The notes under the pieces were generated by a model. The model was not told the origin of the DNA, searched no databases, and worked only from the letters and a program-made list of their open reading frames with translations. The position numbers were made by a program, and so were the translations under genes. This document shows positions 1 through 5,759 of a stretch of 8,086 bases of DNA, one piece after another. Every line of letters starts with the position of its first letter. The first letter of the stretch is position 1. Source of the DNA: Treponema sp. (GTDB lineage: Bacteria; Spirochaetota; Spirochaetia; Treponematales; Breznakiellaceae); contig JAIRUO010000263.1 in the NCBI GenBank assembly GCA_031254385.1, forward strand, positions 1-8,086. Direction: 5' to 3'.

Positions 1-1
1 A

Positions 2-295
2 AAGAACATCGACAATGTTTATATCGCGGGCGGCATTGGAAGCGGTATTAATATAGAAAAGGCAATCAGCATCGGAATATTGCCCAATATCTCAAAGGAG
101 CGCTATCACTACATTGGCAACAGCTCTCTGGCAGGAGCTTACGCCATGCTTCAATCGCAAAAAGCTGCGCAGAAAATTGACGAAATCGCTGGAATGATGA
201 CCTATCTGGAACTTTCGTCCCACTCATCATATATGGACGAATTCATTGCTGCCTGTTTCCTGCCCCACACCAATAGCGAGCTATTCTATGCCTAA
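2..295 (+). CDS. RACo-like corrinoid-activation protein, C-terminal end (partial)
   Basis: This is the last 97 codons of a gene that starts left of the window; the frame is open from base 2 to TAA at 293-295. The residues match the C-terminal domain of RACo, the ASKHA-type reductive activator of corrinoid proteins (DUF4445 family). Recognisable pieces are IAGGIGSGIN, AISIGILPNI, YIGNSSLAGAYAML and the terminal LELSS...MDEFIAACFLPHT. Family members are cytoplasmic and use ATP to drive reduction of inactive Co(II) corrinoid back to Co(I) in methyltransferase or acetyl-CoA pathway systems. The N-terminal 2Fe-2S domain usual in RACo lies outside the window, so its presence cannot be judged. The stop overlaps the next start by 8 bases, which suggests translational coupling with DUF3786. 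Family assignment is confident; the partner methyltransferase is unknown. Confidence 0.88.
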   Translation, partial: KNIDNVYIAGGIGSGINIEKAISIGILPNISKERYHYIGNSSLAGAYAMLQSQKAAQKIDEIAGMMTYLELSSHSSYMDEFIAACFLPHTNSELFYA

Positions 296-878
296 TGTAC
301 GACCTCTCAATTGGTTTCTGGAAATATACCGCTCTCTTGACCCAATTGAAATTGCCTCGCGCTGCAATCTTCCTTTTGATGGGGATGCGTTTTCTTTAAG
401 GATCATGGGCACCGAATACAGAGTACCCTTTCCGGATTACAGCCTGATTGATCTTAACGGCGCAGAGAATCAGAAAGCTTTTGAGAAGATACTCTTTATC
501 CGTTATCTTTGCGAGGGACGCTATGCTGTATCAACAGGGAAACAGCTTTCCTACCGAGAAATCCCCTGGGGCGATCTCTATTTCCCGAATTTTGAAGCGC
601 ACTCAATAAAACGCCTGGCCAGCAAATATGGCGGAAACCTCGAAGATTTTAGGAAGCGCATGGAAAATCCCGGTCTAAGGGCTCTAAAACTTGACAAGGG
701 CGATGCCGGTTACAGATTCGAATTTATGAGCGGCCTTTACATGAGTTTTCTCTTGTGGGCCAGCGATGACGAATTCCCCGCTTCCGCGCAGATACTGTTT
801 GACGATAATTTCCCGTACGCCTTTACCGCCGAAGACATTGCCGTGGTCGGAGATGTTGCGATTAGCAGGTTGGGGTGA
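288..878 (+). CDS. DUF3786 family protein
   Basis: This 196-residue protein matches DUF3786. Typical pieces are an early DPIEIASRCN motif, GTEYRVPFPDY near residue 45, a central ILFIRYLCEG followed by SYREIPWGDLYFPNF, the DAGYRFEF strand, and a C-terminal LLWASDDEFPASAQILFD ending in EDIAVVGDVAISRL. No signal peptide or membrane segment is visible, so it is probably cytoplasmic. I chose ATG at 288 rather than an in-frame TTG at 246 because family similarity begins after ATG and the overlap with the upstream gene is then a normal 8 bases. The Shine-Dalgarno is weak (GAG at 278-280), consistent with coupled translation. The family has no established biochemical role; its repeated pairing with RACo-like activators and corrinoid methyltransferases suggests a part in corrinoid or methyl-group metabolism, which is inference. 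Confidence 0.85.
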   Translation: MPNVRPLNWFLEIYRSLDPIEIASRCNLPFDGDAFSLRIMGTEYRVPFPDYSLIDLNGAENQKAFEKILFIRYLCEGRYAVSTGKQLSYREIPWGDLYFPNFEAHSIKRLASKYGGNLEDFRKRMENPGLRALKLDKGDAGYRFEFMSGLYMSFLLWASDDEFPASAQILFDDNFPYAFTAEDIAVVGDVAISRLG

Positions 879-991
879 GTTGCTAACAAGGATTAAAAAA
901 ATTATAAATAGTTTGAGCGTAATGAAAATTTTCTGGAGTATAGTTCTATGTATTGTTTATTTTTTTGAAGATGTGTTAGTTATATCGTTTA

Positions 992-3301
992 TTACATTTC
1001 GGCTAGTATATTCTGTAGTTTATTATTGCTGTCTAATGACAATTCCCTTATCTTGTCATATAAACGTGGATGGCAAAAGATATATGCCTGTTTGTTATTG
1101 CTAAGATATTCATTCAGATCCTCAATCTCTTTCGGGTGATCATTATAATTTTGCTTTCTTGTATTAAAAATTTTAAAACCATCCAACATATATTTCTCTC
1201 CTTCAGTTTTAATAGGTGTTTTCTCAAGGATGATTTCAAATGGTTTTATATCTGGAATATATTGTTTTAATGCTTCAGAAAGTCGATCGCTTGTTTTTAT
1301 CAATTCCTTGTAAGATTTATTAAATAAACCTCGGAAAAAACTATTAGTTATATTCGTTTCTTTAGAATTGCGGTCAAAATAGATGTATGCGGGCTTATAA
1401 ATATTCCTTCTTCCATTATACGCAAATGGTTGTATTAATCCTTGTAAAATTTCGTCCCTATTTGAAGCCCACTTACTTAATTTTGTTGTAAATTCATCGT
1501 CAGAACAGCAAAATATCTTTTCCAAATTCTCAATATTTTCCTCTTCTATAGCTATATACTCGAAAAAAAATCTCTTGAACATCGCTTCGCAAGCTCTAAC
1601 TGTTTTGTGCCAGTAAACTTCCTGGTACATAATGTTCCTTGTCGAGAGAATAGAAAGCAATGCCGAACGGCCTTTTTCTGTTACACAAAGCTTATTTGTT
1701 TCACTATTTACATACAATGAATCAAGTAATCTTTCAATGTCAATGCCTTTCCCATAATCAACACCACAATGAATGCTATCTCTGATCAAATAATCCAATT
1801 TATCAACGTCAATAACAGAATTAATAATTGAATTGAGGAGTTCATTTTTGCTTTTATTTTCAATAAGGTCTGCAATATCTTTTATACTTACTTTCCATCC
1901 TTCTTCAATGACCGACTTAATTTTTCCACTTTGAAGAATATTTGATGCCCTTTTTTCATGACGTGGCAAATGCTTTGCTCCACCAGGTAATTCATCAATT
2001 TCTTCAATCCAATGTGAATATGGATAGTGACCGATGTCATGTAATAATGAAGATAATACAACTAATTTAATGGAATAGCCTATACCGATAGGTTCACACA
2101 GTCTCCTGAATTCTGATAGACTGAGAATTTTTTCCAGATACCTAAGGGAGAGTGCATAGACCCCCAAAGAATGTTCAAATCTGGTATGATTTGCACCAGG
2201 GAATACAAACATTGTGGGACCTAACTGTCTAACACCTCTTAATCTTTGAAATTCGGGCGTGTCAATAATTTCTCTTAATTCTTTCGAAAGCAATATGGAT
2301 CCACTTAGGGGTATCCGGAGTTTAGAATCAAATCTGCCAAACCCATCAGATGTCATGAATTCATCCACTTTGAGTTGAAACCTCCAGCCACCTTCATTTA
2401 AGAAATATTGTTTTATGGTATAATAAAAATCTTCCATATCCTTATATCTCTCATCAAGATCAGGATTCATTCCTTTTTTTAGAGAAGACTCGAGGCCAGT
2501 GTATCTGTTTGCATGGTATTCATCCTTAAATGTTGGCAATAAATTACCAAGCATCTTACAAAATTGAAACATGTCATGTTTTTCGTAATTATTATTTTCA
2601 ATGGATTTTAGGTCCATGATATCTACTTTTGGAAATTGTTCTTCATTTTGTGGTGATGTGGTATGATGGGAAAACCCAAAATCAACAATGATAAATGTGG
2701 AATCTGTAATACTAAATCGTATGTTCTCTGGTTTAATATCTTTGTGAACAATCCCCTTTTTATGGTAATAGGACATCGCTTCGCTGACTTGCTGAATCAA
2801 CATCTCAAACTTTTGGATTTTTTCAGAGATAGAGAGTTTTCCATTTTTCTTTTCTTCTCCTGATTTTGCCAACTCGGGGTAAATTTGTGCAAGATCATCG
2901 CCTTCAATATAGTCCATAATGTAATAATAGACTTCACTTTCTTCAAGATTCTCTAACTTAGGTGTTTGAAATCCTTCTGTTACTGCCCATTTCTTGCTTG
3001 ACTCATTCCAACTTGCAAAACCGCCTGTATATATTTTTACTATGTTTTTGTGATTAAGCTCAGCAAGAGTATTTACCTCTTTTATAAACCTTGGAATGCT
3101 TTCTTTAAGTATATTTGCGCTTTTGTCAGTAGGCTGATAAAATTTCAAAGCAAATTGTTTATTGATTACATTCTTTACTCTAAGAACTATTCCCTGTTGT
3201 CCGTTTCCAAGTTTCTTATCAATACAAAAACCGCCAAAATTTAGTATCGGATTGGCTTCTCCGGATTCACAGGCATGAATTATTTGTGTTATAACATTCA
3301 T
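992..3301 (-). CDS. Ser/Thr protein kinase - SAMHD1-like HD phosphohydrolase fusion
   Basis: The 769-residue protein has two enzymatic halves. Residues about 20-300 form a eukaryotic-type kinase: glycine loop LGNGQQG (31-37), lysine K53, helix-C glutamate E75, catalytic loop HKDIKPEN (186-193, HKD replacing HRD), DFG at 207-209 and a helix-F aspartate D243. No APE motif is evident and the activation segment is short. Residues about 320-580 resemble SAMHD1: D347, Q352, R355, Q359, R374 and H377 keep SAMHD1 spacing, followed by H421-D422, H425, H430, H448, D500, D508 and Y563. These correspond to the metal ligands, catalytic histidines and several guanine-contacting residues, so dNTP hydrolysis is plausible. 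Residues 580-769 are unassigned. The next methionine is residue 129, inside the kinase, so the ATG at 3301 is secure. The gene is far more AT-rich than its neighbours, suggesting transfer. Domain calls are firm; a role in defence is inference. Confidence 0.9.
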   Translation of the reverse strand: MNVITQIIHACESGEANPILNFGGFCIDKKLGNGQQGIVLRVKNVINKQFALKFYQPTDKSANILKESIPRFIKEVNTLAELNHKNIVKIYTGGFASWNESSKKWAVTEGFQTPKLENLEESEVYYYIMDYIEGDDLAQIYPELAKSGEEKKNGKLSISEKIQKFEMLIQQVSEAMSYYHKKGIVHKDIKPENIRFSITDSTFIIVDFGFSHHTTSPQNEEQFPKVDIMDLKSIENNNYEKHDMFQFCKMLGNLLPTFKDEYHANRYTGLESSLKKGMNPDLDERYKDMEDFYYTIKQYFLNEGGWRFQLKVDEFMTSDGFGRFDSKLRIPLSGSILLSKELREIIDTPEFQRLRGVRQLGPTMFVFPGANHTRFEHSLGVYALSLRYLEKILSLSEFRRLCEPIGIGYSIKLVVLSSLLHDIGHYPYSHWIEEIDELPGGAKHLPRHEKRASNILQSGKIKSVIEEGWKVSIKDIADLIENKSKNELLNSIINSVIDVDKLDYLIRDSIHCGVDYGKGIDIERLLDSLYVNSETNKLCVTEKGRSALLSILSTRNIMYQEVYWHKTVRACEAMFKRFFFEYIAIEEENIENLEKIFCCSDDEFTTKLSKWASNRDEILQGLIQPFAYNGRRNIYKPAYIYFDRNSKETNITNSFFRGLFNKSYKELIKTSDRLSEALKQYIPDIKPFEIILEKTPIKTEGEKYMLDGFKIFNTRKQNYNDHPKEIEDLNEYLSNNKQAYIFCHPRLYDKIRELSLDSNNKLQNILAEM

Positions 3302-3307
3302 AGCTAA

Positions 3308-3336
3308 ATATTATCGTTATATTGTTAAAAAAGCAA
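3308..3336 (-). promoter_or_regulatory. Sigma70-type promoter of kinase-HD gene (predicted leaderless)
   Basis: On the minus strand, TTGCTT (3336-3331) is followed after 17 bases by TAATAT (3313-3308). The expected start site, seven bases past the -10 box, falls on the A of the ATG at 3301. No Shine-Dalgarno sequence precedes the ATG, which agrees with a leaderless transcript. The region is AT-rich, so some chance of coincidence remains. Confidence 0.55.
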
Positions 3337-3396
3337 CGTAGCGCATTGCCTCATGTAAGAATGCACCCTCACGTATTTCCAGCCCTCGACATCCTG

Positions 3397-3422
3397 CCTC
3401 GGTCTTCCAGGCCGGGGTTTTT
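3397..3422 (+). terminator. Rho-independent terminator, plus strand, without adjacent gene
   Basis: An 8-bp stem (CCTCGGTC, 3397-3404, with GGCCGGGG, 3410-3417, including two G-U pairs) closes a TTCCA loop and is followed by five T. No plus-strand gene lies within the 2.5 kb upstream; the nearest is DUF3786 ending at 878. It may be the original terminator of that operon, separated by insertion of the AT-rich kinase-HD block. Confidence 0.6.
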
Positions 3423-3430
3423 GCTAAACC

Positions 3431-3504
3431 GTTCGAGTCCTGCATTAGTAAAAAAAAAGCTCCTATCGGGGCTTTTAAATTATTAGCAGGGACAGGACTC
3501 GAAC
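3431..3504. repeat. 12-bp inverted repeat of tRNA T-arm sequence flanking a terminator
   Basis: GTTCGAGTCCTG occurs on the plus strand at 3431-3442 and exactly on the minus strand at 3504-3493, where it belongs to the T-arm of the tRNA fragment. The two copies enclose the hairpin at 3450-3476. The plus copy lacks any other tRNA feature, so it is a short orphan copy of the T-loop and 3' T-stem. Confidence 0.75.
3450..3476 (-). terminator. Rho-independent terminator downstream of tRNA fragment
   Basis: A 9-bp stem (AAAAGCTCC, 3455-3463, with GGGGCTTTT, 3468-3476, one G-U pair) closes the loop TATC. Read on the minus strand it ends in a run of nine T, part of which pairs in the stem, so it should terminate minus-strand transcripts just past the tRNA 3' end at 3484. 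It is probably the native terminator of the tRNA gene. On the plus strand the tail (TTTTAAATTATT) is poorer. Confidence 0.75.
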
Positions 3505-3525
3505 CTGCGACCTCCGGGTTATGAG
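3484..3525 (-). pseudogene. 3' half of tRNA(CAU), probable att half-site
   Basis: Read on the minus strand, the sequence runs from the anticodon loop CTCATAA (anticodon CAU, so Met, fMet or Ile2) through the 3' anticodon strand CCCGG, variable loop AGGTC, T-arm GCAGG-TTCGAGT-CCTGT, acceptor strand CCCTGCT and discriminator A at 3484. CCA is not encoded. The 5' half is absent: no AGCAGGG acceptor partner or D-arm is found upstream, and the base pairing fails just 5' of the anticodon loop. This is the expected footprint of an integrase that recombines within a tRNA 3' half. The displaced fragment keeps its terminator on the left, so the element should lie to the right. Confidence 0.8.
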
Positions 3526-3528
3526 TGA

Positions 3529-3542
3529 ACCCTGGAAAGGGT
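3529..3542. other. Small hairpin at the tRNA scar
   Basis: ACCCT (3529-3533), GGAA loop and AGGGT (3538-3542) form a perfect 5-bp hairpin immediately beyond the truncated tRNA, on the presumed element side of the crossover. It could be part of an integrase core-site structure; its function is unknown. Confidence 0.35.
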
Positions 3543-3551
3543 AATTAAAGC

Positions 3552-3682
3552 TCACTGAAGATTACCAGATTCATTATATCCTTATATTATATAGAATTAC
3601 AAGCATTTCTTGTTTATTGAGGGTCACTGAAAATCTACGAAAATCACTGAGGAACACCGATTTAGGTGTGAATTTTAGGTGT
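3552..3682. repeat. Short direct repeats between hipA and the att half-site
   Basis: TCACTGA occurs at 3552-3558, 3624-3630 and 3644-3650 (the last two 20 bases apart), and TTAGGTGT occurs at 3662-3669 and 3675-3682 (13 apart). Short repeats next to a core site can be arm-type integrase binding sites. No integrase gene is visible in the window. A weak minus-strand promoter-like pair (TTGTAA 3602-3597, 18 bases, TATAAT 3578-3573) also lies here and faces the tRNA fragment. Confidence 0.35.
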
Positions 3683-3693
3683 AACTTCATGAG

Positions 3694-4908
3694 TTATTTT
3701 ATAAATGCGCTTTCCATACGATCTATTTCCTGCCTGGAAATACCCAATGAACGGGCCGTGTTCTGCCAACCAGAAAGTGAGCGCCGGATATCGGCAAGAA
3801 TTGATTCTGCTTTATCTTTCTTTATCCTGAACTCATCAATGACAGAAAAAGCGACTTCAACAGAGCCTTCCCTAGAGGTCTGATTTATAGCAAGAGAATG
3901 GAAATTGGCTTTTTCCTGCCTTGGGACAGGGTTTAAATCATAAGCTGGTGAAAGCTCCCAGCCTTTTGGCGTATTAAGCAAAAATCCATGGTTTCTAAGA
4001 TGATCGTCTATGTTTGAAATTGAAATATTAAATACCATCCGCTTCCATAATTCTTCTAGATCCCGCGTCGGTTCTGCGCCATAGCGGATAATAGCATGGG
4101 CGATTTCAAGGTAACTATGCTGTTCATGATCTTTTGCCCCCAGCATGCTCATTGCAGATATAAACGGGATGCGCTGTTTTTTTTGCCTGTCAAAGCGCTT
4201 TAATATCAATACCGGTTTTCCAAGTATTTTTGTAATGTGCCATTCGGGAACCTGTATGTCGGCTTTCCTGGCTAAAGAAAGCGCAAGAGCTTCCCAAAGC
4301 GTTATCTGGATGTCATCATCTTTTTTCGGAAATTTTGCTATTGACAAAACATTGTTGTTATAAACAGAAGCCTTCGGGCGTGCGCCGCCTAAAGAAGAAC
4401 CCCCTATCAATAAAAGGCGCAGGTCTTCATCGCTTTCTTTTGCTTCTAAAAACCGCTCGGATGCGGTAAGGAGTTTTGGCAATGAGACAAGTGGGGGAAT
4501 GCTGTCCCTTTCATTAGGCGCTAAAAATTGTTCGTCTCCTTGTTTCTTGAAGCGTAATGCCCCCTGGCGCGTTTCATCATTTATTCCCAACAAATAGTCA
4601 AGCTCGGTAAGAGTTTTGGGAGTGCGGCCTAATTCCTTTGCCTGGCGCTGTTCCCTGCGGAGCAGGAGCGCACGACCCCAGCGATCCGGCGCGGAATCGC
4701 CCAAGCTTCCAAAGATGGGCAAATTTTGGGTATGGAAAACGCCGGGATAAAGCTCAAGGCCCGGTTCCAGCGCGAAAGAGTTTTGTTTATCCGCAAGCCA
4801 GCCAGGATGGTATTCAAAAGACGCTGACTGCCGCCCACTTGACGAGCGGAACCATAGATTCCCAACTGGTTTTTCAGGCCAGAGAAATACTGCTACCGCT
4901 TCATCCAT
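3694..4908 (-). CDS. hipA: HipA-family Ser/Thr kinase toxin
   Basis: This 404-residue protein is a HipA-type kinase, the toxin half of a type II toxin-antitoxin pair; the E. coli enzyme phosphorylates glutamyl-tRNA synthetase and induces dormancy. An N-terminal beta subdomain (about residues 1-90) ends in DSAPDRWGR. Next come the phosphate loop SLGGARPK, with S172 and K179 matching the E. coli autophosphorylated serine S150 and K157, and an ATP lysine K192. The catalytic loop NIDDHLRN contains D301 and N306, and SPAYD supplies metal ligand D324. All key residues are present, so it should be active. ATG at 4908 is chosen because AAGGA lies six bases upstream and it overlaps hipB by 8 bases (ATGGATGA); an in-frame ATG at 4977 would overlap hipB far more. 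The exact substrate is not predictable. Confidence 0.93.
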   Translation of the reverse strand: MDEAVAVFLWPEKPVGNLWFRSSSGRQSASFEYHPGWLADKQNSFALEPGLELYPGVFHTQNLPIFGSLGDSAPDRWGRALLLRREQRQAKELGRTPKTLTELDYLLGINDETRQGALRFKKQGDEQFLAPNERDSIPPLVSLPKLLTASERFLEAKESDEDLRLLLIGGSSLGGARPKASVYNNNVLSIAKFPKKDDDIQITLWEALALSLARKADIQVPEWHITKILGKPVLILKRFDRQKKQRIPFISAMSMLGAKDHEQHSYLEIAHAIIRYGAEPTRDLEELWKRMVFNISISNIDDHLRNHGFLLNTPKGWELSPAYDLNPVPRQEKANFHSLAINQTSREGSVEVAFSVIDEFRIKKDKAESILADIRRSLSGWQNTARSLGISRQEIDRMESAFIK

Positions 4909-5224
4909 ATATTTTCCTTTTGTGCCTAATGCGTTTTGGCAGATGCTCTTCTTCGAGCATAAGGCCAGTTGCGTCATTTTTGAGATCGCATATATCCTGT
5001 AGGTTTTCTGTCAGGCCTAAAACAAAAAGGACAGATGCCCATGCCGCCATAGTGGTGCTGGGATTGCCTTCTTCGATTCGGGAAAGGGTATTGACTGCGA
5101 TTCCAGCCCGCTCGGCCATCATTGCCTTGCTGATGCGCCTCCGCCGCCGGGCGCTGTTAATATCTTTTCCAAGCTTTTGAAGTGCAAACTGAGCCGGGAA
5201 AGGCAAATTAATGTCTTTGCTCAT
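4901..5224 (-). CDS. hipB: HipB-family XRE antitoxin
   Basis: This 107-residue protein contains one XRE/Cro-type helix-turn-helix at about residues 22-75, with ISKAMMAERAGIAVNTLSRI forming the HTH and the following GNPSTTMAAWASVLFVLGL typical of the HTH_3 fold. The C-terminal tail ends in a basic stretch (KRIRHKRKIYG). By analogy with HipB it should bind and neutralise HipA and repress the shared promoter. I start at ATG 5224 (MSKDINLP); an in-frame ATG at 5263 would add a hydrophobic stretch and read through the promoter. No clear Shine-Dalgarno precedes the start, and palindromes that could be operators overlap it. The 3' end overlaps hipA by 8 bases. Confidence 0.9.
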   Translation of the reverse strand: MSKDINLPFPAQFALQKLGKDINSARRRRRISKAMMAERAGIAVNTLSRIEEGNPSTTMAAWASVLFVLGLTENLQDICDLKNDATGLMLEEEHLPKRIRHKRKIYG

Positions 5225-5249
5225 GATAACTATCAATATACTGCATATT
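5224..5249. promoter_or_regulatory. Candidate HipB operator palindromes
   Basis: Two adjoining inverted repeats sit between the hipB promoter and start: TGATA-AC-TATCA at 5224-5235, touching the ATG, and AATAT-ACTGC-ATATT at 5235-5249, overlapping the -10 box. Autorepression through such sites is known for HipB; these particular sites do not match the E. coli TATCC(N8)GGATA operator. Confidence 0.45.
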
Positions 5250-5275
5250 ATAAATAATATCAAGCAGGATGTTGA
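5247..5275 (-). promoter_or_regulatory. Promoter of hipBA
   Basis: On the minus strand TCAACA (5275-5270), 17 bases and a perfect TATAAT (5252-5247) form a sigma70-like promoter. The predicted start near 5240 gives a leader of about 16 bases with no Shine-Dalgarno sequence. Confidence 0.6.
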
Positions 5276-5349
5276 ATGATTGTAAAGGAGTATCCCCTTC
5301 CTGGTAAATGAAATGGCTATAAATACATTGAATGGAATAGATAGAATTT

Positions 5350-5754
5350 CTACAACAAGCCAACAGGTACTATAAAATTATTCCGGTCAAAGGCGCTCAG
5401 GTGTTCGGCGAGGCATATTAGGGCGCCGGCCCCTCGGTGGAGGGGAGGCTTTTCAAGCGCGGAAAAAGAAGCGATCATGCATTTTGCGAGGGAAGAGCTC
5501 TTCTTTATTTCCAGAGGCAGCAGCTGCCCGTCCCCTTCCAGGAGGAGGTCTATTTCTTTTGAATCCTTGTCACGATAAAAATAGATAGCCGCCTCCCTGC
5601 CCGCGTTCTCGTAGCCTTTGGCTATTTCTGCTGCAGCGTAATTTTCAAGGAGAGCGCCGTTCATAAGCGTTTCACTTGAATTCCACCTGGCAAGAAGGGC
5701 GACCAGCCCTGTATCGTAAAATTGGTCAATACAGCAGCCATGCATCTTTCTCAT
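5350..5754 (-). pseudogene. C-terminal remnant of AAA/DUF4143 ATPase (PD-(D/E)XK-like domain)
   Basis: The 134-residue frame matches only the C-terminal DUF4143 part of AAA_14/DUF4143 ATPases, which are normally about 400 residues; the whole Walker A/B ATPase portion is missing. Similarity starts at QFYDTGL (11-17), runs through RWNSSETLMNGALLENYAAAEI, FYRDKDSKEIDLLLE and LLPLEIKKSSS, and ends in NNFIVPVGLL. A few residues usually found between NGA and LENY also seem missing. DUF4143 has a PD-(D/E)XK nuclease-like fold, and its signature positions E37, D69, E82 and K84 remain, so the fragment could still fold. The ATG is 5 bases past the TIR-GNAT stop codon and has only a weak AGAG ahead of it. 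Decayed remnant is the simplest reading; a small repurposed domain gene is the alternative. Confidence 0.75.
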
Positions 5755-5759
5755 ACACT

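Noticed and set aside
766..1104. Plus-strand frame of 112 codons across the end of DUF3786
   Set aside because: It overlaps DUF3786 in another frame and then runs antisense to the end of the kinase-HD gene; no family resemblance and no Shine-Dalgarno sequence.
3484..3560. Intact tRNA gene on the minus strand
   Set aside because: No 5' acceptor strand AGCAGGG and no D-arm upstream; the alternative GGGTT/AACCC stem gives a loop without T33, so only a 3' half is present.
3573..3602. Minus-strand promoter feeding the tRNA fragment
   Set aside because: TTGTAA-18-TATAAT is a fair match, but it lies in an AT-rich stretch and leads only to the truncated tRNA; kept as a note under the repeat region, not as a separate feature.
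3554..3693. Remnant of an integrase gene next to the att half-site
   Set aside because: Neither strand shows an open frame with tyrosine-recombinase motifs; only short repeats are present.
4638..5180. Plus-strand frame of 180 codons
   Set aside because: It is antisense to hipA and hipB, which have clear family motifs; the translation is rich in Arg, Ser and Pro as expected for a shadow frame.
5285..5299. Terminator between hipBA and the DUF4143 remnant
   Set aside because: AAGGAG-TAT-CCCCTT can form a 6-bp hairpin, but neither strand has a T-run after it and the loop is only three bases.
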